Below are positions 54,309 to 64,000 of a stretch of DNA of 64,000 nt, piece after piece. The position numbers and the translations under genes are program-made. The number at the start of each line of letters is the position of its first letter. The stretch's first letter is position 1. Where the stretch lies: NCBI GenBank assembly GCA_019137255.1, contig WPDH01000075.1, forward strand, positions 62,001 to 126,000. Reading direction: 5' to 3'. The notes under the pieces were generated by a model. The model saw only the letters and a list, made by a program, of their open reading frames with translations. It made no database searches and was not told where the DNA came from. This stretch comes from Corinectria fuckeliana (taxonomy: Eukaryota; Ascomycota; Sordariomycetes; Hypocreales; Nectriaceae).

Positions 54309-55335
54309 TTAAGAGAAAATGTTACCGCACTCGCAGCAAACGTAGAACAGTTTCTGGAACGGTGGTCAGTATTGCAACGTTGGCAGCATCGGTGGAAAGC
54401 AACGACTTACCATTCCGGTTTCGGCGCTTCGCTGCTGAGACTGGAAGAAGACGGCTTCTTCATGCTTGCAGACGGGGCACGTTTTGTTGGATCGCGGGAG
54501 CTGTAGCGAGAGAAAAAAAGAAACAAACTCAGTCAGCCAAAGCCTTTCAAGCGGGGATAATCGAGATCCAGAGGACGCGCGAAATTCCAGCTTGGACTTT
54601 TCGCCGATATAAAAAAAACATTCCCGTTCGCAGACCGCCGCCAACTGCCAGCCAGCTGCCAGGATTTGTTAAGTCGCAAGAGCATGTGCCAGTCACGGAA
54701 GGACGAGATTCGAGCATTCAGTCATATCGTCATAAGTAGAGTCGTCGTAGCCATCGTCAGGATGGTCAGGTGGCAGGGCATGTTGATTACATCTCAACAA
54801 TCATGGCGCCGTCGTCGCAAAACTCATCGTTGGATTCGGACTGCGAGTCAGTGGTGTCGGAGTCGGTGGTGGGCTCATCCGCCATCATTTCCTCATCGTA
54901 CTCGGCGAAGGGGTCGGAGTTGTCCCAAGGCAAGGTAAACTGGCACATGCCCATGCTCTCTTCTTTGTGCTCCTGGGTGGAGATGACGGACATCTCGGTG
55001 TTGGGTTCTTCGCATGTGTCGCAGTAGATGACTCCGCCGCAACAGAGGCAGAGGACAGGCGGAAGTTCACTAACCGTCGGATCAGAGCCAACATCCTGAG
55101 TGACGCCGGCGGTCTCGCCGGCGGAGGTGTTGAGGGCGTTGCGGAAGACACAGGTGGACTGGGCCTCCTCGGTGTACTGGCAGGTGCGGCAGGTGAACTG
55201 CAGCTTGTGGGCGTCTGCATCCTCCTTGGGGTAGAGCATGTTGGAGCACTCGGAGCAGAAGCGGAAAGTGATTTGCTCGAGCTTCTTGTCTGCGGCGGGG
55301 GCCTCGTAAGAGGTGGTGGACTGGGGGGTAGCCAT
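54309..55335 (-). CDS. RPB9: RNA polymerase II subunit RPB9
   Basis: Small two-zinc-ribbon subunit of RNA polymerase II, involved in start-site selection, fidelity and TFIIS-stimulated cleavage. Exons are 55335-55075, 54500-54411 and 54353-54309, giving 131 residues. The N-terminal ribbon reads FRFCSECSNMLYPKED and FTCRTCQYTE. After QDVGSDPT the splice joins LPRSNKTCPVCKHEEAVFFQ, SQQRSAETGM and KLFYVCCECGNIFS, the classic C-terminal ribbon. Intron 2 is 57 nt, but intron 1 is 574 nt, by far the longest here. Intron 1 stays open in frame from exon 1 for ~95 codons to a stop at 54787, encoding a CxxC-x5-CxxC group and an acidic tail; if retained it would replace the second ribbon. Confidence 0.93.
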
Positions 55336-57801
55336 CGCTTCGAGATCGAGAACGGGGTTCACGGATCGTGGGATGGAAGGCTGTTGTAAGTAGATGCAGA
55401 TGTAAGGTGCAGATGCAGAGAGCAGGTTTGCAGGCTTGAAGTGCAGATGCTTCGTTCGAGTCGCGGATGTGGAATCGTTGAGGAGTCGGACTTGGTAACG
55501 GTGGTGGATGTGGGAGGTTTTGTGGTGAAGGAGAAAGAGTCGCGAGTTTGATGAAATAATAGCTGGCAGGCAGCTGTCAAGAAGACGCGCGATGCGGCTA
55601 GGCTCCACTTGGTTTTTTTTCGGTGGGGGGAAGAAGTGCGTGCTTCAGTAAAAATTCACCGCCACCTCACTTGTGGCTTCAGTGGTTGTGTATGGGATTT
55701 TAGGCAGGCAAAGTAGACTCAAATCACAGTGGCTTTGCTTTCCGAAAGAAAGAAAGAAGAAGAAGACGAAATATCTGATGGACGGAAAGGGAAGACAGGA
55801 CGTGCTATTATGTGTCTAGGAATAGCCAACATGAGTTCCAACCAGGTGGCTCGCTGGCCTCGTGTACTTAGTGGGACTGTTTCGTGCAAATACCGAGTGA
55901 CGGGTTGTTTAAGCGAATAGCATCACTTCATTAATATGCCGTCAGGTTCGCTGCCCGCTGTTGGGTGGCAATGAGGCAGGGCAAGGCGATGACACGGCCA
56001 CGACAGATCCACGCTTCTTGATGACTCACCCACAAAACAACACGACGACCTTGGACTATGTAGGTGTGGTAGGCAATCTACCTAGGTGCCTACCTACTGT
56101 AAGTAAAAGATGTGAGTAATCGACGATATTGCAGTGTGTGATCATCTAGGCCTATAGTCTCATAACTGGCGCTGCCGCAGTATTGCCGAAGTCGTTTGCT
56201 CAGTCAACACCGCTAGCCGGTCTTCTGCGCATCTTATTTGTTGCAAGGAACGGGGAGGGACACCCATCATATGGGTGTATTGGTGTATTGTCCAGGTGCA
56301 AACGCCAGAGCCTGATACTGGAATCTTTGTTTGACCCTACGCTTTTACTGTATAGGCCTAACTGACTGCCATCCCACATTCGGATCACAGCGAGTGAGCA
56401 GCTAAGTTATTTAACTTACATAGATATGATTAACGCCCTAATGTCAGCTACTAGTAAGGTACCTGGTAGAAAGGGTATGACGTAATACCACGGGCGAGGT
56501 GACCTGGGTAGCGCTATTGTCGAGGCTTCGAGTTTGGGCACGAGACCTAGATACCGGAGACTTGATTGCCTTAGGTTAGGAATTGCACAGTAGTAATACT
56601 AACAAGCCGTAGGACAGGTACACATGTGGACAAGAAGGGAGTTTCAAGGAACTATTCTTAGCTCCTCTATGCCTGAGTACCTTATGGTCTTATGAAAGGA
56701 CGTGTGCTCTAGTACTATGCACGTAGATACTGCAACTCCATCCTTCTGTACTCCGTTGTATCCTCGGACCTCGTTCCTCCTGAAATCCCGGCAACACACG
56801 GAAGGAACCTGCTCCACCCCTCCAACTTCACGCAAGGCTCGCAAGGTGTCACTCATTCGCTTGTGCATCCGGGCATTGTGACAACGATACCAAGACAGCG
56901 CCGCAGCAGCTAGCTGCCGTATCCCTGCATTTCGTGCACTAGCGAGAGATCCCATGACCATCTTAAAAGCATCAGATCGTCTGGTTTTGCCAGCCTCGTG
57001 CCCAGTATTTCCTGACATAGTACTTCGTCCTTCCTAGCCTACCAACAACTGCCGAGATTCCTCACGACGGGCTTCTGCAAGGCGGGAACAGCGTCACAGC
57101 TGACGAGGCACAGCCATTCCAAGACGAAGCCATACTGAATTCACTGTAGATACTCGCAGGCGCATCACCGTTCCAAAACGATAGCGCCCCTCCACTATAA
57201 GGTACCTAACCTAATCCCTCTGAAACCAAATGGCTTCGCGGTGTTCCCCCCGCATCCAGGCCGGGCTCCAAGGATCTAACCCCGCCCGCCACTTCAGGCT
57301 GGCGCGCGGGGCCGCTCTTCAGTGGCGGCACGTCATCGCTCCCTTGGGCTTACAGGGCTCTAGGGGCTCTAGCGTCGTCTGGGGCGCCGATGGAAGCTCT
57401 CCACGGCAACAGAACAAGGAAGGCTTCTGCTGCTCTTCTGCGGTTGCTTGCCGCTTTCTTTCCCCTACACATCCCACCCCATCATCAAATATCCCTCGGC
57501 CGCTTACCCTGTGGCTTCCAAAACGACTTCAAGAGAATTATTACAGCCTGCTTCGGTGAATCCATTGCTTCGACAAAGTTATCCTCTTTAGCCATCCATC
57601 TCCCATAGCAACCATGGTAAGCACCCAGCCGACCCCTCCGCTGCCAGGAAAATATAAAGGTCGCCGTGGCCAAGGCGATCAACATAGTCCCTCGAGGCCC
57701 TTGTGTCGCATTCCTTGACTCCTTTGAGCCCATGCCAAGGCCCCTTATTCATTCAGCCATCCATTCTACGTGAACGCTTCTCGCTGACCTGTGATGCCAC
57801 C
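55336..57801. other. Intergenic region, no supported gene
   Basis: 2.5 kb between the divergent RPB9 and PIN1-like starts. A 124-codon ATG ORF at 57018-56644 (minus) has no recognisable domain and no supporting context. The 5' leader or an alternative first exon of the PIN1-like gene may begin near 57614. No RNA gene is recognised. Confidence 0.55.
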
Positions 57802-58391
57802 ATGTCTCAGGCTGACACCGGCCTTCCCTCCGGCTGGGAGGTTCGACACTCCAACTCCAAGAACCTGCCCTACTACTTCAACGCCGCCGAGAAAGTCTCC
57901 CGGTGGGAGCCTCCCGCAGGCACCGACACCGAGAAGCTCAAGCACTACATGGCCGCCTACCACAGCGCCGGCACCCGACCTGGCGACGTCCCCGATGCCA
58001 CCGAGGGCAAGATCCGCGCCGCCCACCTCCTGGTCAAGCACCGCGACAGCCGGCGGCCGAGCAGCTGGCGAGAGGTACGCATTTCCGAAGCAGTGACAGA
58101 GGGTGCTGATCTGACTCGCATTGTGTACAGGCCGACATCACCCGCTCCAAGGACGAGGCCCTCGAGATCATCCAGGGTTATGAACAGAAGATCAAGGGCG
58201 GTAACACCACCCTGGGCGAGCTCGCCCTTACCGAGTCCGACTGCTCATCCGCTCGTAAGCACGGTGATCTGGGATACTTTGGCAAGGGCGATATGCAAAA
58301 GGAATTTGAGGACGCTGCCTTCGGCCTTCAGCCTGGCCAGATGAGCAGCGTCGTGGAGACGGCGAGCGGCCTGCACCTGATTGAACGGTAA
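57802..58391 (+). CDS. PIN1: Pin1/Ess1-type peptidyl-prolyl cis/trans isomerase (WW + parvulin)
   Basis: Isomerises phospho-Ser/Thr-Pro bonds, notably in the RNA polymerase II tail and mitotic proteins; nuclear. Exons are 57802-58074 and 58131-58391, with a 56-nt intron (GTACGC, ACAG), giving 177 residues as in other Pin1 enzymes. The WW domain is at 6-40: LPSGWEVRHSNSKNLPYYFN and SRWEPP. The parvulin domain follows: IRAAHLLVKHRDSRRPSSWR with the basic phosphate pocket (KHRDSRRP), DLGYFGKGDMQKEFEDAAF, and ASGLHLIER. Two uncertainties: ATG|GTAAGC at 57614 with TCTCAG ending at 57810 would make an alternative first exon encoding M-ADTGLPSGW. The stop overlaps a GTAAGT, so a tiny 3' exon is possible. 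Confidence 0.93.
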
Positions 58392-58884
58392 GTCGGACTC
58401 ACTTCCCCTTGAGCCGCTCGAGACTGGCACGGTACTGATTCGAACGGTGGCTCAAGATTGAAATAAGAGCAATGAGACAAATGGCAGACCATATTATTAG
58501 CCGAATGGCGTGTTGAGTTGGCGATATCCCGAAAAGTAAGGCTGATGGATGAGGCTGTTGAATTTTGCCTGTGTCAATGAGCCGTAAATATGACGTGTTT
58601 CTCACTGGACTCCAGGTCGAGCGAGGCTCCTTTCTTGCTTAGCTTCAATGATGATTTCAACGCTGGAGGTCTGACCCAACTGCTAGGTACCTAATGCCAA
58701 GCATCTATCCTGTACGAGCCTGCGTTTACCCCCCTGCAGATATCCTGTAGTTCTACTTTTTATGACAATGCCGCCTCTCCGTCGCTGTCTCAGATGCCGC
58801 TCTTCCAAATGCCTCCCTGATAAGCCGCTCTCATGTGCAGCACAACCAAAACAAGACACACCCTCTAACACGCCGAACTCTTCA
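58392..58884. other. 3' flanks of two convergent genes
   Basis: About 490 bp between the stops of the PIN1-like and LrgB-like genes. No coding feature is supported. Confidence 0.6.
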
Positions 58885-60895
58885 TCACCGGCTCGCGAGC
58901 TCCATAATCACCCCGCTGAATGGTTCGACTGTCGTGAAGACAACAGTCATGATTCCAAACACCGTCATCGCCAGCGCCGCATACGGGGCAGCCCGGCTCC
59001 TCGTCTCGTAAAGGTATGATACCCCCATTGCTGCCCCGTTGATGCCAATCGCGATACCAGCCGCGATGGTCACTGGGTCGTCTCCCCTCGAGAGCTCTTG
59101 ACCTGTCTTTGAGAGGGACTCGTGACCGGAGTGTGAGTTCTGGCTGGCCTCGCCTGGTTCACACACGCCGTCCTGCGACAAGACTTGGTCCCTCTCGTCC
59201 TTCACGCCCACCTTGTCCAGGGCCCACGGGTACATCAGCTGCCCGAGGATGCCGTTACTCACCACCAGTGCTGCGTTCACCCCCAAGTTCCCGCCCACGG
59301 CCGCCATGGCCGGCTTCGCCAGCGCCAGCGTCGTGCTCCGCGCCGCAAACGCGAGCGCCTCGGGCGCGGCGAGCCCGACGCTCCGCCCGGAGAGCACCGA
59401 GAGGAACACGTTCCCGGCCGCCGCCGCTACGGAGAGCAGCACCGTGAGCAGGCCTGCGGGGCTGAAGAGCTGGCGGCGGCACTCGTACAGCTTGAAGCCC
59501 CAGGTGAGAATGCCGCACTCCAGGATAGAGAGAGCTGCGTCACCGACGCCGAACCATGCTTTCATGCCGGCTGGAAGGGGCGTGGATGTAACCTCGGAAG
59601 TCCAGAGCGTGTACAGCGGCGTGCCGCTGCTGAAAGTGTCCAAGACGGCCCGCAAGCTCCCAGGACCGTAAGCGGCTGCCTTGCTCCTTGTGTAGGCTGT
59701 CATGAGAAGTGTTGTCATCAACACCGGGTTCATGAGAGTCACCAGTGCGTTCTTTAACCTTGGTGTGAAGAGGCAGTGCGGCGATGCTTTGAAATTCTGC
59801 TGTAGTCGGATTGTCGCTGTCCAGACAAACCAGAGAACGCAACCGTCGAGGATGCGTTCTTCGTTGGTGGCAGCAGCGACTGGAGCTCCGACGAGGAAAA
59901 TGCTGAAGAAGGAAGCCATAATAGGGAAGTAAGAAGTACAAATGTGCCACGCGGGGGAAGCCTCAACATTGACGCCAAAGCTCTGGTTAACTGATTGCCT
60001 GCGGATCGTAGCTGGGGAGGGCCGGGCTTCCGGAGATGGTGTCGCGCCCCGCATGCTCTTTTCCTGGTCACTGGTGCTTGGATCCGTGGATTGTTCGGGG
60101 CTTGAGTCGGACTGCCAGCGTGTTTCGACTCGCGGCGGCGTTACCCCTGATGGACGGGGCTCGTAGAAGTCTTCAGACACCCCAGGCGTTGCGTTTGTTG
60201 CTGCGCTCATGACGAGAAGGGACATGCCGAAGATGATGGTCCAAGAAGCAAAGTTGGTGACCACTGGCACAAGGGTTAGTCGTGAATCGAAGGTGGCTGT
60301 GGAGGAGACTAACTGAAGTTGCCTATGATGCGAGCAATGTCGGAACCCTTGAGAATCTCGCTTTCGTTGAGCATAACTAGAGGGATGGGGAAGCCAAGTC
60401 CGAGATGGGCGTTGATGAAGTCTATCTGCGTTGCGTCGTCGGTTAACACCAGCAAGCTCTTGTGCTCTTGTGCTAACGTACCTTTTCTTTAACATAAATT
60501 TTGTATAGATCGTCGACGCCTCGGAAGCAAAGGTAGGCCAGAGTCATGATCGTAAAGGTCAAGCCCATGCCGAAGATGGAGGAAAAGAAGCCCAGGTTCA
60601 ACGGGGCCAACGCCCGACTCAAACCCCATATGACGAGTTCGCTCGTCAAGTAGATGACGGCGACCCAGAGAAAGCCAACCATCTTCCCGGTAACAAACAC
60701 CAGTCGCCTTCGCCAAAGAGTCGATGAGACAGCCATAGTTGGGTTGTCTCGCTCTGTTTGAAACGGAAACGCCGCAAGCCATGTCGACAGCTGGCCGAGA
60801 CTGGCAAAAACCGGGCGAAGCGGCCCATATGAGTGTCTAAGACAGCAATGCAGACAGCGGAGGATTTCAGAGACGTTGACTCTGGGTACGGGCAT
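58885..60895 (-). CDS. LrgB/PLGG1-like multi-pass membrane protein
   Basis: Integral membrane protein of the LrgB family; the plant member PLGG1 exchanges glycolate and glycerate, and bacterial LrgB/CidB modulate cell lysis. Exons are 60895-60482, 60425-60314 and 60263-58885, with introns of 56 and 50 nt, giving 634 residues. The N-terminal third has helices resembling the LrgA/CidA half. A hydrophilic loop at about 215-280 follows. The C-terminal LrgB domain is clear: FFSIFLVGAPVAAATN, LAFAARSTTLALAKPAMAAV, GGNLGVNAALVVSNGILGQL, and DDPVTIAAGIAIGINGAAMG with SYLYETRSRAAPYAALAMTV. Fungal members are uncharacterised; the substrate and compartment cannot be deduced, although small hydroxy acids are a reasonable guess. 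Confidence 0.88.
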
Positions 60896-62900
60896 TGTGA
60901 AACGGGCGACAGGCGACACAGCGCAGCGAGCAAGACGACGGACTAATGAAGGGCTCGTCAACAGCAGCAACTCAGAATTGTCCCAGACTATGTGAAGGCG
61001 TTACACATGTCCCTGTACGTCGCGGAAGGGGGAGGGCGGAGTTAAAAGAGCTCTGGGACTCGATGGGTAGACGACTGACACGTCATGGACGAGGGCTAAG
61101 GGGAGGGTAAAGGGGATCGTCGTTGGTGATGAACAAGGGCGAGTTTGCTTTGAGATTGTTTTGCGAGCTACGTAGGTAAGGTAGCCAAAAGGGTGAACAG
61201 ACCAAGAGCATCCATGACGGGAGCCGCAGCTGCGTGCCGCATTCACCGGTCCGTTTACAGCTGTTCACTTCTCATTCACTTCACTTTCAGTTTAGGCCAT
61301 GCAGGTTCCCGGGCTCTGGCGGAGGGGAAGCAGTGTGTACCTCATGCGGGAGAGGACAGGCCCAGTGTCGAGCCACTCAACGTCGCAGGAAGCCATAAGA
61401 ATCGAGCGAATGGGAGCCAACTAGACTCCTGCGTCGAGCAAACTTGGGCTCTTCGCTGTTTGTACGTGGATGCCAGAGACGAGTTTCCGGGAACGGGACG
61501 GGAAGATACCCGCCTCGAGGCCCCCCCTTAGTCCCAATCACTGGTGCAGGCCCAGACGTGAGATGCATCGCAGAGCCGCTCTCGATCGACGTCTTCCCGC
61601 GGAAGAGGGTCCGTATCCGTTCGCCTCGACAAAAACAGCAGTAAGCATTGGTGAGCCAATACAAGGGCGGGGATGGATGAAACGGCACGTCATCCGGGGA
61701 GCAAACACGGCCCTGAAATAGCATCATGGCACCAAACCAAACCAGCTGAGCCCCTCCGCTTGCACAGTGACGAGAAACACAGCAGTCGATATTCCCCGCG
61801 AGACGAGCACGACGGCTTAGATACAACAAGGAGAAACAGAAATAAACACAGCTGGCAGAAGGGAGGAGAGAAAACGAGAGAGTGGCTATAGGCAGTCTGG
61901 AGGTGCGGGAAACAGTAGATGCATCTGACGGACACCCCTGGGCCACGGCAGAGACGCTGCGGGACGTGTGACGGGTTGCAAACGGGGAGACGGGATGGAT
62001 CAAAGATGGAGGTGTCTGTAGGTAAGCCCCTGTGACTACCTGGGGAGTTTGTCTTGGAGTGAGACTTGGCCCCTGATTCTATAGTCAGAGCATGGCGGTT
62101 TGTTGATATCATGCGAAAGCGGGAGTGTTGCATGTGAAGTGGTGAAGCCGTCGTTCACTGGCGGTGATGATTCAGGACGGGCTAAAATGGCTGGCGGGGG
62201 CGTATTCAGCCACTAGGGGCGGACAGTCAGGCGCCCCCCCCCCCAAGCCACAGTGGGCGGTCCACTGTAGATTCCACGGTCCAGGTACGTGGCAGCCGTG
62301 AACAACGCTCCGTGAGGCCCCCGTATCCATTTCATTTATGCACTGTACCGTGCCACCATTTCTTCATCCAATCGAGACCCCACCACTGACCGCCCAGACC
62401 TGTCTCACACCTTGGCCCAACGTCGTGTGTTGTTGTTTGTCTTTCACCTGTTTGGCAATCCGGTCTTTACAAGCTAGATCCCCTCGCAGGAAGAAGCACT
62501 CCCTTTACCAATGCTCATTTGAATGTTCTTGTCAGTTGCGCAAACCTGAACAAGGCGGTTCTTCCTACTGGCCTTCGATCACTAACCTCCAGTTTCCCGG
62601 ATCTCGCGATACCTGCCTCTCATTCCCAGTCCGGACATTCCTGTGAGTTACCTAGGTCCCTGCCCGATTTCGTCCAGCCAAGCCCTGACAGCCTCAGTCT
62701 ACTCCGCCAGACAAACGGCTGCCCTGTCCAAGCCTGGGCCGCATCTGTCCTCCACTCTTGTTTCTGTACCACCGGGCCAGCGACTCGCAACCCCCTTCAG
62801 GATTCACTGCCGGGACGGTGGCTGAGGGCTAAGCGTGTGTGCAACGTCGCCAACGGCTTCACTGGAAAACCCGCCATCTCGCTATCCCGCCCGGACCGCA
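60896..62900. other. Divergent intergenic region
   Basis: 2 kb between the divergent LrgB-like and HAUS3-like genes. A long minus-strand frame (62003-61377) lacks an ATG at its start and has no domain. An 11-C run occurs at 62234-62244. No RNA gene is recognised. Confidence 0.55.
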
Positions 62901-64000
62901 ATGGAGCCCGGCCCCAGCGGCCATGCCGAGGCCCTGCTGCTCAAGGCCGCCCGCTCGCACGGCGTCCCTGTTGCCAGAGACGACGTGCAGCGGGCCTTGG
63001 CCGATCCTGATCGCGGCACCGCGCTTGTCGAGTGGGCGGACTTGCATCTCGCGTCGGATCACCTCCTGACCGCCGATGAGCTGGCAGTGTGAGCTTCGAC
63101 CGGACACGCCCCCGCCTCCCTGAGCCACCTCTCGGAGTCGTCTATGTCTTGCGGGATCGCTGACCGCCGTGTTTGGTTGCTAGGTATACGGCCCTCGATA
63201 GAAGCGGCCAGGTCGATCTGCTGGCGGATGCACACGACTTGGGCGAGGTGCAGGCGGTCAACGAGGACGACATCAGGGCTGCCATCGATGAGCTCAACCG
63301 GTCCACCGCTACCATCTCCAAGCAGACCGAGACCCTACGTCAGCAGCAGGACGCCCTCTCGCGCCTCGTCAAGAAGCGTGGCGAGAGCGAGGCCCAGCGT
63401 CGGGGCCTCGAGTCGACCCGCCTGCAAAAGACGGAGTCGCAGCGTAAGAAACTCGCCACAGAGGTAACATGTTCCCAGCCAAAACACAGCATCTCAGCTG
63501 ACACGGCACATTAGGTGGAGGACCTGTCGCATGGTCTCGGCTATCGAGTCTCCGACTTGGAGCAGCAGACCAAGGATATGCGGACGGTTCTCAATGAGAC
63601 CGTGGCTGGCATATTCCACTCAGACGACAAGCTCCTGTCCAGCCTCCAGAAGCTTGGACTGGAGCTGGATCAGCGGGACCCTGAAGAGCAACAGACGGTA
63701 GAGAAGCTGCGAGAGACTTGCATGCGGTAATTGTGTCCCACCTATCACCGAGGCCATCGCTAAGAAGCTCACTAGCCTTATCAAGACTACCGTAGAGACC
63801 CTCCGTACCAGACTGGACAGAATCTATATCGAAGCGGTCCTGACAACAGAGCGCGTAGGGCAGAGCAAATCTGCTACTAGCGAAGAGGTTAAGGAGCTTG
63901 AAGAGGAGCTCGAGTCGCTGTACTCGGAAATCTTGCCCGTCGCTCAGATGTCGGCCGAACAGGAGCATCTTGAGCCCGCACTGCAATCGACAAACTCTCA
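62901..64000 (+). CDS. Coiled-coil protein resembling augmin subunit HAUS3, 3' end outside window
   Basis: Incomplete at the right edge. Exons are 62901-63088, 63184-63463, 63515-63726 and 63776 to beyond 64000, giving about 302 residues so far; all three introns preserve frame and use standard donors and TAG acceptors. The N-terminal ~70 residues contain a short globular part with VEWADLHLASDHLLTADELA followed by VYTALDRSGQVDLL. This order resembles the HAUS3 N-terminus (LxWFC...N-LSxxELxAFxxLxxSGK). Long coiled coil follows from about residue 95 (RSTATISKQTETLRQQQDAL, EDLSHGLGYRVSDLEQQTKD). Augmin nucleates branching microtubules in spindles and is present in some filamentous fungi. The HAUS3 link is tentative; it could be another coiled-coil protein. 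Confidence 0.6.

Noticed and set aside
56644..57018. 124-codon minus-strand ATG ORF
   Set aside because: No recognisable domain, no supporting splice signals and a random-looking composition; kept only as a remote possibility.
61377..62003. 208-codon minus-strand open frame between the LrgB-like and HAUS3-like genes
   Set aside because: It begins at a TTG, has no domain-like pattern, is rich in Ser/Arg/Pro, and several other frames are open over the same bases.
1..64000. CRISPR arrays, bacterial operons, insertion sequences
   Set aside because: None seen, and none expected: genes are spliced and eukaryotic. The window is nuclear fungal DNA.

Overview
The window is nuclear DNA of a filamentous ascomycete, most likely a Sordariomycete. 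Genes lie on both strands without operons. Most are split by short introns (43-78 nt, one longer) with GT donors and CTAAC/CTGAC-like branch sites. The gene set (PNS1, ATG17, SET9, PIN1-type isomerase, Zn2Cys6 regulator, TRP2, M28 aminopeptidase, RPB9, uL14m) is typical of moulds. I rebuilt exon structures by hand from splice signals and reading-frame continuity. No transcripts or database searches were available, so every function rests on recognised motifs and remembered family features.

Layout. 1-13.5 kb: a cut-off amino-acid permease, a PNS1/choline-transporter-like protein, the autophagy scaffold ATG17 and a large calpain-type protease. 13.5-16.8 kb: apparently non-coding, with a 2-N gap beside a G run. 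16.8-21.3 kb: an ADP-ribose pyrophosphatase (Nudix), an unrecognised protein with a Cys-rich tail, and a nickel/cobalt transporter. 21.8-31.2 kb: the most cluster-like stretch. It holds a Dabb-domain protein, an LDH2-family oxidoreductase, a Zn2Cys6 regulator, an IlvD/Edd dehydratase, an SDR, a hotdog thioesterase and a DUF1993 gene with a probable frameshift. 32-34 kb: a glyoxalase-like protein and a RING-like protein. 34.2-37.2 kb: an AT-rich, gene-poor island with a decayed helicase fragment. 37.2-42.7 kb: anthranilate synthase component I, a BTB protein and a second RING protein of the same apparent family as the first. 42.7-45.3 kb: repeat-rich and non-coding, with a second gap. 45.3-64 kb: a HeLo-like/Fungal_N-like protein, a vacuolar or secreted aminopeptidase, the H4K20 methyltransferase SET9, mitochondrial ribosomal protein uL14m, RPB9, a Pin1-type isomerase, an LrgB/PLGG1-like membrane protein and a partial coiled-coil protein resembling augmin HAUS3.

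The best candidate for an undescribed system is the 21.8-31.2 kb block. A sugar-acid-type dehydratase and an SDR diverge from a shared 325-bp promoter that carries a perfect CGGAG-N3-CTCCG palindrome. A Zn2Cys6 regulator and an LDH2-type dehydrogenase diverge from a neighbouring promoter that has its own inverted repeat. Together they could encode a regulated sugar-acid or hydroxy-acid catabolic pathway. No transporter, lactonase or aldolase is visible here, so the substrate is unknown.
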